From Melitaea cinxia (taxonomy: Eukaryota > Arthropoda > Insecta > Lepidoptera > Nymphalidae), in contig NC_059415.1 in NCBI RefSeq assembly GCF_905220565.1, positions 2,152,001-2,216,000 of the forward strand: a stretch of 64,000 bases of DNA, written 5' to 3'. Numbering within the stretch: the stretch's first letter is position 1; each line of letters starts with the position of its first letter. A program made the translations under genes and the position numbers. The notes under the pieces are model-generated. The model was not told where the DNA came from. It did not search any database and saw nothing but the letters and a program-made list of their open reading frames with translations. Below, one piece after another: positions 57,656-64,000 of the stretch.

Positions 57656-58420
57656 ATGGATCAATCAATGAAGCTTTCATCTAACTATCAAGAAATTGTT
57701 AACATGTTTGACTCCCGTATGAAGAACTATGAAGAGAGGTTGAATAAACTTTCCTTAACGGCAGCTGCCTCACCTCAGGATCTTAAGTCTCTTTCCAGTG
57801 AATTTCTCGACTTTAAAGCTTTTGTGTGGAAAACACTCACGCTATTTAAGTCTCAAGTTGAGATGTTAACACTTGGCCTGGAACGCCATGAGGCTCATTT
57901 AAGGAGAAAAATAATTCTCATCCATGGGGTCGCTGAGGAGAAGAGTGAAAAGCTCAAGGATACAGTTTTAAAAATATTCAACGATCAACTCGAATGTGCT
58001 GATGTCTCTGCAAGTGACCTGCAAGTGTGTCATCGTCTGGGAAGTAGCCAGGGCAAGCCGCGACCTATTTTAGTTCGATTCCACTCCCTGTCTAGTAGGC
58101 AGTCTGTTTGGACATCAAAAACTCTTCTGAAAGGCACGGGTGTCACGATCTCAGAATTTCTTACAAAGTCAAGACACAATGTTTTTATGGAGACTAGAAA
58201 AACATTCGGTATTAACAGCTGCTGGACTTCTGATGGGAAAATTGTGATACTGCTCCCAGACAAGACACGCCGTAAAGTCGAAACTATGTCAGAACTACAA
58301 GCAGTTATATCTCAATGTCCAGCAACTTCGAAGCTGCAGGTACAGGCAGGGGACAGCGCTTCCGAGGAAACTACGAAGCCCATCGCGAAATCTCCTCGGA
58401 AACCAAGGCGCAAGTTATAA
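57656..58420 (+). CDS. LINE ORF1 protein, 254 aa
   Basis: Residues 1-90 are heptad-like and charged (coiled-coil character, SRMKNYEERLNKLS). From residue 83 RRKIILIHGVAE starts an RRM-like fold as in L1-type ORF1 (Transposase_22-like) proteins, with DLQVCHRLG near 120 and RPILVRF near 138. A basic C-terminus (KSPRKPRRKL) would favour RNA or nuclear targeting. No CCHC knuckle is seen. The expected role is RNA-binding chaperone of the LINE ribonucleoprotein. The start ATG follows AACTAAG and is the first in frame. Confidence 0.8.
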   Translation: MDQSMKLSSNYQEIVNMFDSRMKNYEERLNKLSLTAAASPQDLKSLSSEFLDFKAFVWKTLTLFKSQVEMLTLGLERHEAHLRRKIILIHGVAEEKSEKLKDTVLKIFNDQLECADVSASDLQVCHRLGSSQGKPRPILVRFHSLSSRQSVWTSKTLLKGTGVTISEFLTKSRHNVFMETRKTFGINSCWTSDGKIVILLPDKTRRKVETMSELQAVISQCPATSKLQVQAGDSASEETTKPIAKSPRKPRRKL

Positions 58421-59319
58421 TTTAACTATGATTTTGTTGCAATTCTCAGGCTTCTTACAGAGTGTTTTGTTTGTCGCATTATTTTGTTTTGTTTCGTAAA
58501 TTCTGTTATTGTATTGTAGGGTATTCGTTTAATTTCTTTGTCACGGCTTACTCACTCTGATAACATAAATTTTAGTATTACCTTCCTTAAATTGTTATAT
58601 GTCTTTGTCACTATATTATTACTTCTTAGTGTATTATCAATACTTATAATAAAAATGCAACTGGTCGCTGTCTGTATGTTTAAGATGTATGAGAGGAATA
58701 TTATTGGCACCTTTATCAACGCAAATAGCACCCAAAACAATGGTTGTCAGTTTTTTTTTTATTATTATTATTTTTTTTTTTTATTTCTTGGTGTGAAGCG
58801 GCTTGTCCGACTTGTATGTGGTTCTGCCAATTTGTTGTGGCCGGTTTGGCTTGACATTTAGTGTTCGTAAAAAGTTATACCAGTTTATAGAAATACGTTG
58901 AACATGTTAAGTATGTACACTACACCACGCGGACGAAGTCGCTAACACAGCTAGTTTTTATTTGTATTGATTGTTTGGTTTAATTGATTTCTAGTATACA
59001 ACAAGCAGATGACGGATATGCATTAATATTTAACATAATATAGTGATTTGAATGACCAGCCTGACAATAGAAGACATGCGACAAAGTTAGTTCTACTATC
59101 TTGTTTTTTTTTTTTTTTAATTTGTTACATGATTTTTATTATTTTGCTTTTTTTTTCACTTGATTTTTTTATGTATGCTTTTTATTATGTTTTGAGTGTG
59201 TTTTGTATTATATTATAATTCAAAACTTTTTTGTAGTGTATTTAGTAGTTTAATTAAAATTAAGTTTATTATACCTTTATTTATATATTTTAGGCTGATT
59301 CATTTGTGTTTATTTTATT
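58421..59319. other. Inter-ORF spacer of the LINE
   Basis: A T-rich 900-bp spacer with long T runs. At 58924-58954 it contains the complement of CTAGCTGTGTTAGCGACTTC, the signature start of the dispersed elements seen at 31876 and 49413, so a scrap of another repeat lies within the LINE. The 107-codon frame at 58538 ends in low-complexity Tyr/Phe and is not credible. Confidence 0.5.
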
Positions 59320-62253
59320 ATGAACAGTAGTTTATTTAATTTAAGTTTAAATTCTGGCTCTTCTTCTGACGACTATTTTAGTGCAGAAAGCGATGATGTA
59401 CAAGTCTCGCCAATGAATGATCAACTGCGTTCTATCTTTGCACCTTTTTCTCGTAATTTAAACATTGTCCATATAAACGCTCAGAGTGTACCCGCACATT
59501 TCTCTGATCTCTCTGCGACCTTCAGTAATAGTCTTGTCGACGCCATCTTAATTTCTGAAACTTTTCTAAAACCTTCCTTGCCATCTATTCAGTTTACCCT
59601 ACCTGGTTTTATTTTAATAAGAAATGACAGAGTCGGTAAGGGTGGTGGTGGGGTTTGCATTTATTTGCGAGCTGATATTCCGTACAAAATTGTTTATTCC
59701 TCCGCAAGCCAATATTCGAAATCAGCAGAATTCCTTTTTCTTGAAATCAACTTTGGGTTTTCCAAAACACTTTTAGGCGTCCTTTACAGTCCTTCTATCC
59801 ATATAGATTATTTCTCCACTTTAGAAAACATCCTTTTTAATTTTGTTCCTATCTATCAAAATTTTTTACTTTTAGGTGATTTTAATACGTGTTTAATTAA
59901 AAACGATGCTCGTTCGTGTAAACTTCTTTCTATTCTCTCTTCAATAAACTTACATTGCCTTCCACTGTCTGCTACACATCACTTTCCAAATACCACTCCT
60001 TCTCTTCTTGATCTTATTATCGTCTCTTCCCCTGAACTTGTTTCCGCTCATGGCCAATTAACCTCTTGTTTTTCCTACCATGATCTTATTTTTCTATCAT
60101 TTAAAATCCGCCGCTCTAATCGTAAAATCTTGTATTCATATCGTCGAGGCTTCAGTCATATCGATGTTGAAAAACTGAAATTAGACATTTCCAAAATTGA
60201 TTGTGCACCATTTTATAACGAGGTAAGTATTGACGCTAAGGTTGCTTGGTTGAACTCTACAATAACTGATTTATTTAATCAACATGCTCCTTTAAAAAGA
60301 GTAAAACTGAAACATAACCCAGCGCCATGGATTACCCTGGCAATAAGGCAATGTATGACCAAGCGTGATAAATCAAAGTCACGCTTAAGAAAAAATGCAT
60401 CTGAATTCAACTTGGATCGGTACAGGTCCCTACGTAACTTATGCAATAAAATGTGTCGTGAGGCGAAGCGTCGTTATATTCACAGCACTATTGAAAGTTC
60501 TGACGGTAAACATGTCTGGAAATTCCTTAAATCTTTTGGTATTGGAAAATCTCCATCTTCTTGTGACAATTCTGTAGATATCAACGCTTTAAACTCTTAC
60601 TTTTCAACTGCACCTATTTCTTTGGACGACCACAAAAAATCAAAAACTATATCGGACTTATCCAAATCTTTATTACCAAATTGTTCTTCTTTTGCTTTGC
60701 AACCGATTAGCGAACACGAAGTTAAAAAACATCTTTTATCTATAAATTCTACTGCTGCTGGTCAAGATGGAGTATGTTCCAGAATGATAAGTATCATTCT
60801 TCCAGAATTTCTTCCCATACTAACTCATTTATTTAATTACTCTATCTCTAGTTGTGTTTATCCGTCAGCGTGGAAAAAAGCCCACGTTGTCCCTTTATCA
60901 AAAATTAACAAACCTACTTCACTAACTCATTTTCGTCCTATCTCCATACTTCCTTTCCTCTCTAAAGTGCTGGAGCATATTGTGCATGAGCAATTGTCTC
61001 GATACTTGCTAACTAACTGTCTTCTGAACCCTTGGCAGTCTGGATTCCGATCGGGACATAGCACTGTTACTGCGCTTGTGAAAGTTTCGGAGGATATCAG
61101 ATTTGCTATGGAGAATCAGAATCTTACGGTTGTTGTTCTGCTGGATTTCAGCAATGCATTCAATTCTGTGGATTTTGACATTTTATTAAGTATCTTAAGA
61201 TCTTTAAATGTTTCTTCCTCTGCGTGTAGCTGGTTCGATTCTTATCTCCGGGATCGTTCACAGTGTGTTTGCTTGGGTGAATGTTATTCAAATTGGTGCA
61301 CTCTTAGGACGGGTGTTCCTCAAGGTGGAGTTTTGTCTCCCTTACTATTCTCTATTTTCATAAATACAATTACAACGGTAATCTCTTCCAATTTTCACCT
61401 CTATGCTGATGATCTACAACTGTATCGACAATTTAGTGTTGCGGATGTAACGGCTGCTGTTGCTCATATTAATGAAGACCTTAATCGTATTAGCTACTGG
61501 GCTGAGTGTTTTGGTCTTGTCGTCAACCCCGAAAAATCACAGGCACTGATTGTTGGTAGCCGTTATATGCACTCTTGCCTATCCACTTATAATGTTCCTA
61601 CTGTGACGTACAATGGCGTACCTATTAATTATGTCGATACGGCAAAAAATCTAGGTCTTCATTTTAGTCGCGACTTGTCTTGGTCCAAACATATCAGTGA
61701 AATATCTAAAAAAGTACATTATTCATTTCATTCACTAAAAAATCTCCAATACTTTCTTCCCATTAAAACTAAAACTATTCTTGTTCAATCACTTTTACTT
61801 CCTCTCCTTGACTATGCTGATGCTTGTTATCTAGATGCTACTGAAGAACAACTCAATAAACTAGAGAGACTACAGAACTCATGCATTCGTTTTATTTTTG
61901 GACTTCGTAAGTTTGACCACGTCTCTAAGTTTCGAAGTGAGCTCAAATGGCTTCCCATTAGGCTTCGCAGGAATACTCATATTCTTTGTCTCCTTTATAA
62001 CATTTTATTTAATCCCTTGTCACCTAATTACCTTCGCGAGCGTTTTGAATTTTTACATCCTCCTGGTTCCTCGTGCCGATCCAACGTACAACTACTGTTG
62101 CGTATTCCTTCACACTCTTCTGGTTTCTATACTAATTCCTATACTGTCCACGCAGCTAGGCTGTGGAATTCATTGCCGTCATCAATTCGCACTTGCACGT
62201 CTATATATACATTTAAGAAAAAATTAAAAGAGCATTATCTTTCCTTATCATAA
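59320..62253 (+). CDS. LINE ORF2: AP endonuclease + reverse transcriptase, 977 aa, intact
   Basis: The N-terminal endonuclease/exonuclease/phosphatase domain (about 45-265) keeps N53 in VHINAQSV, E80 in LISETFLKP, the GDFN motif (D187, N189), D231 in SLLDLI and the SYHD motif (H254, D255): a full catalytic set. The RT domain (about 480-760) has FRPISILPFLSKVLE, the palm Asp in LLDFSNAFNSVD, GVPQGGVLSPLL and YADD at 695-698. The C-terminal region ends with the AARLWNSLP signature common to CR1/Jockey-group LINEs. No RLE or RNase H is evident. No stops or frameshifts. The clade within the CR1/Jockey group (for example CR1, Kiri, L2) cannot be fixed by eye. Confidence 0.9.
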   Translation: MNSSLFNLSLNSGSSSDDYFSAESDDVQVSPMNDQLRSIFAPFSRNLNIVHINAQSVPAHFSDLSATFSNSLVDAILISETFLKPSLPSIQFTLPGFILIRNDRVGKGGGGVCIYLRADIPYKIVYSSASQYSKSAEFLFLEINFGFSKTLLGVLYSPSIHIDYFSTLENILFNFVPIYQNFLLLGDFNTCLIKNDARSCKLLSILSSINLHCLPLSATHHFPNTTPSLLDLIIVSSPELVSAHGQLTSCFSYHDLIFLSFKIRRSNRKILYSYRRGFSHIDVEKLKLDISKIDCAPFYNEVSIDAKVAWLNSTITDLFNQHAPLKRVKLKHNPAPWITLAIRQCMTKRDKSKSRLRKNASEFNLDRYRSLRNLCNKMCREAKRRYIHSTIESSDGKHVWKFLKSFGIGKSPSSCDNSVDINALNSYFSTAPISLDDHKKSKTISDLSKSLLPNCSSFALQPISEHEVKKHLLSINSTAAGQDGVCSRMISIILPEFLPILTHLFNYSISSCVYPSAWKKAHVVPLSKINKPTSLTHFRPISILPFLSKVLEHIVHEQLSRYLLTNCLLNPWQSGFRSGHSTVTALVKVSEDIRFAMENQNLTVVVLLDFSNAFNSVDFDILLSILRSLNVSSSACSWFDSYLRDRSQCVCLGECYSNWCTLRTGVPQGGVLSPLLFSIFINTITTVISSNFHLYADDLQLYRQFSVADVTAAVAHINEDLNRISYWAECFGLVVNPEKSQALIVGSRYMHSCLSTYNVPTVTYNGVPINYVDTAKNLGLHFSRDLSWSKHISEISKKVHYSFHSLKNLQYFLPIKTKTILVQSLLLPLLDYADACYLDATEEQLNKLERLQNSCIRFIFGLRKFDHVSKFRSELKWLPIRLRRNTHILCLLYNILFNPLSPNYLRERFEFLHPPGSSCRSNVQLLLRIPSHSSGFYTNSYTVHAARLWNSLPSSIRTCTSIYTFKKKLKEHYLSLS

Positions 62254-62389
62254 TTTTAACTATGTGGGTATAATATATTTATATTTGAATATTATTATTT
62301 TGTGTGTCAGCTATATGTATTTTTTGTATGAGTATATATGTATATGGACTGTGTGAGTATATGTTTGCGCGTGTGCATGTCCATATGTG

Positions 62390-62470
62390 TCTGTATGTGT
62401 GTGTGTGTATGTGTGTATATATATGTATGTGTGTGTGTGCGCGCGTATATGTGTGTATATATATATCAAT
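62390..62470 (+). repeat. TG/TA-rich microsatellite in the LINE 3' UTR
   Basis: Alternating TGTGTG, TATATA and GCGCGC steps. This alternating purine-pyrimidine run could form Z-DNA. Confidence 0.8.
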
Positions 62471-62668
62471 TATTTAATATTTTCTTTTGTACGTCTGTCT
62501 ACCTACTTTAATTTCTGTCTGTAATCGTTCCTTTTTGGGTGTGCTGGAAGAAATCTCTCACAGGGATAAGCACACCCATTATACGTGAGTCTCCATGACA
62601 AAATATTGTGTATAATCTTGTACGTATAAAAAATTGTTAAATAAATAAATAAATAAATAAATAAAAAT

Positions 62669-63229
62669 TAAAACATATCTAAATCATAATATTAAGTCGA
62701 ATGTCTGATAAAACCGTTCAGAATTTTACACAATGTCTACTTTTTAATCTTTTTTACGAGAATAACCTTTTAACTCGGACTTTCAGCAAAGTTGTAACTT
62801 TCGTAATTCCTACACCGGGTTGGTCGTCAACTTGTAATAAATGGTAATAATAAAAAATAAACTTTCTGCACACCTGCTATGTTGAACTATAAAAAATTTC
62901 ATCCCATCCTAAAAATTTTATCCCACAATTTATAGTGCTAGGTCATAAATGAATTTGAACAAAATATCCTTTGTGTACACAAACACAAGATTTCACCCTT
63001 GTAGTGCAACGACTTACTTCGACTAGAACTGGGATTCCAGAGTCCCTTAATTTGAGTTGTTGATAACAATATAGTTACTGTCTATTTTATCGACGTATCG
63101 ACTTTATTCATGTAATATTAAGCCTGGTTGACGATGTACAAATAGAAGATAGGCAATGAAATGATTAGAGAAATAGAAGAAAAATTAGGTAACCTAAATT
63201 CAGCAATTAAATGAACAAAAACACATAAT
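62669..63229. other. AT-rich stretch without identifiable features
   Basis: No supported gene. The minus frame at 63118-63357 overlaps the next repeat. Confidence 0.4.
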
Positions 63230-63436
63230 TCTAATATATAAAATTCTCGTGTCATGGTGTTAAACATTGAACTCCTCCGAAACGGCTCGACCGATTTTAA
63301 TAAAATTTTGTGGGCATATCGGGTAGGTCTGAGAATTGGCCAACATCTATTTTTCATACCCCTAAGTTATAATGGGGGGGATTAAGCGGGTTAATAAGAT
63401 ATATGGCAAAGCAACGTTTGCGGGGTCAGCTAGTAT
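63230..63436 (+). mobile_element. Helitron-like short element, copy 3
   Basis: TCTAATATATAAAATTCTCG at the start (5' TC) and GTTTGCGGGGTCAGCTAG|T at the end (CTAG 3' end). In between: CTCCTCCGAAACGGCTCGAC and GGGTAGGTCTGAGAATTGG. Ends fit a Helitron, but the base before the TC is T rather than the expected A, so the class stays open. Confidence 0.6.
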
Positions 63437-63479
63437 TTATATATAATCCTTACATAACATCAAAATCTTTTTAATAAAC

Positions 63480-63690
63480 AAAACTAAACACCTCGACCTG
63501 ACAAATAAAAAAGAATACATCTTTGAAATAATTCCTTAAACGCGTTTAATTTCAATTCGGTAGACAAATGATTACAAACTCACAAACATTTAAATCTTTA
63601 AATAACTTTCAATAAACAAAACAACCTGATAAATAAAAAATAATACATCTTTCAAAAAATTCCCCAAACGCGTTTAATTTCAATTCGATA
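63480..63690 (+). repeat. 128-bp tandem duplication
   Basis: ACGCGTTTAATTTCAATTCG starts near 63539 and again near 63667, and the preceding AATAAACAAAAC(T)A ... ATAATACATCTTT blocks also repeat, giving two diverged copies with a 128-bp period. The RLE-element copy starts at the end of the second unit. Confidence 0.75.
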
Positions 63691-64000
63691 GAAAGGGACG
63701 GGCGCTTTTGTGGGACGCGACCTGCGTTGACACACTTGCTCCGTCTCATGTCAGGGAAACAGCCTTAAAAGTGGGAGCTGCAGCGGAAAAAGCTGAAACG
63801 ACTAAACGGCACAAATATTCGTCACTATTTCCAAATTACATCTTTGTGCCGTTTGCAGTCGAAACACTTGCACCTTCGAGTAGCAGTGCTAAAAAATTTT
63901 TAAATGAGATAACACCTCGCTTTATTGCCTCCACTGGTGACAAGAGGGCTGGTGCATTTTTTGCCCAGAGAATCGGCATAGCGATTCAACGGGGAAATGC
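63691..64000 (+). pseudogene. R2-like RLE retrotransposon, third copy, cut by window end
   Basis: Begins at AAAGGGACGGGCGCTTTTGT and matches 11219-11530 almost base for base (GGACGC, CACTTGCTCC, GAAAAAGCTGAAACGACTAA). It starts inside the endonuclease, after the PD motif, so it is more strongly 5'-truncated than copy 1. It continues beyond the window. Confidence 0.8.

Larger units (their letters stand above)
57480..62668 (+). mobile_element. Apparently complete CR1/Jockey-group LINE
   Basis: Two intact ORFs, a 5' leader of at least 170 bp and a 3' UTR. The 3' UTR contains GCTGGAAGAAATCTCTCAC, a TG-rich tract at 62390-62470 and a terminal (AAAT)n repeat at 62636-62665. The exact 5' end and target duplication could not be set; 57480 is approximate. 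The 900-bp gap between ORF1 and ORF2 is unusually long. Mobilises its own RNA by target-primed reverse transcription using the APE-type endonuclease and RT of ORF2. Confidence 0.8.

Noticed and set aside
63230..63436. Firm Helitron assignment
   Set aside because: The CTAG end fits, but the upstream base is T rather than A and no terminal hairpin was confirmed; kept only as Helitron-like.

Overview
The window reads as non-genic, repeat-dense nuclear DNA of an insect, most likely a moth or butterfly (Lepidoptera). The base composition is strongly AT-rich. The recurring SINE tails ending in a 'CCTATGTCCAGCAGTGG...AGGCTG' type sequence, the 'CTAGCTGTGCCCGCGACTTCG' starts, the 'AACCGACTTC' repeat and the 'GGTTGCTGTAAAGTATCCGA' MITE are types I associate with lepidopteran genomes. 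No search was run, so the order-level call is inference. I found no confident host protein-coding gene; essentially every long reading frame belongs to a transposable element (TE).

Layout. 0.2-1.9 kb: a fold-back DNA element with ~180 bp inverted arms, then a 117-bp tandem array. 3.3-4.8 kb: a SINE with target duplication, a MITE and a LINE 3' tail. 5.9-9.3 kb: a tRNA-like element, an AACCGACTTC repeat, and a 2.5 kb inverted-repeat element built from two tandem arrays. 11.0-16.1 kb: two copies of a retrotransposon whose C-terminus looks like the R2-type CCHC zinc knuckle plus restriction-like endonuclease (RLE). The longer copy has a SINE inside its reverse transcriptase (RT). 16.5-28.9 kb: a tRNA-like element with a 12-bp target duplication, SINEs (one nested), an RTE LINE 3' fragment, Helitron-like pieces and a MITE with perfect 27-bp inverted ends.

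30.8-35.1 kb holds the best-preserved DNA transposon: a complete hAT element with an 8-bp target duplication, matching termini, GTCTTG/CAAGAC subterminal arrays and an uninterrupted two-exon, 671-residue transposase. 36-53 kb holds a MITE, nested SINEs, a second tRNA-like element, a 282-bp high-identity tandem array with a perfect 46-bp palindrome beside it, and another SINE with target duplication. 57.4-62.7 kb holds an apparently complete CR1/Jockey-group LINE with intact ORF1 (254 aa) and ORF2 (977 aa). The window ends in a third RLE-element copy.

The elements form a dependency network. Two SINE families with unrelated 5' heads carry a 3' tail resembling the end of RTE ORF2, which suggests both use RTE machinery; target duplications of 9-14 bp on several copies agree with this. 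The hAT element and the CR1-like LINE have open frames and may be young. The RLE elements, MITEs and most fragments are decayed. The stretches between listed features are AT-rich DNA in which I see nothing identifiable.
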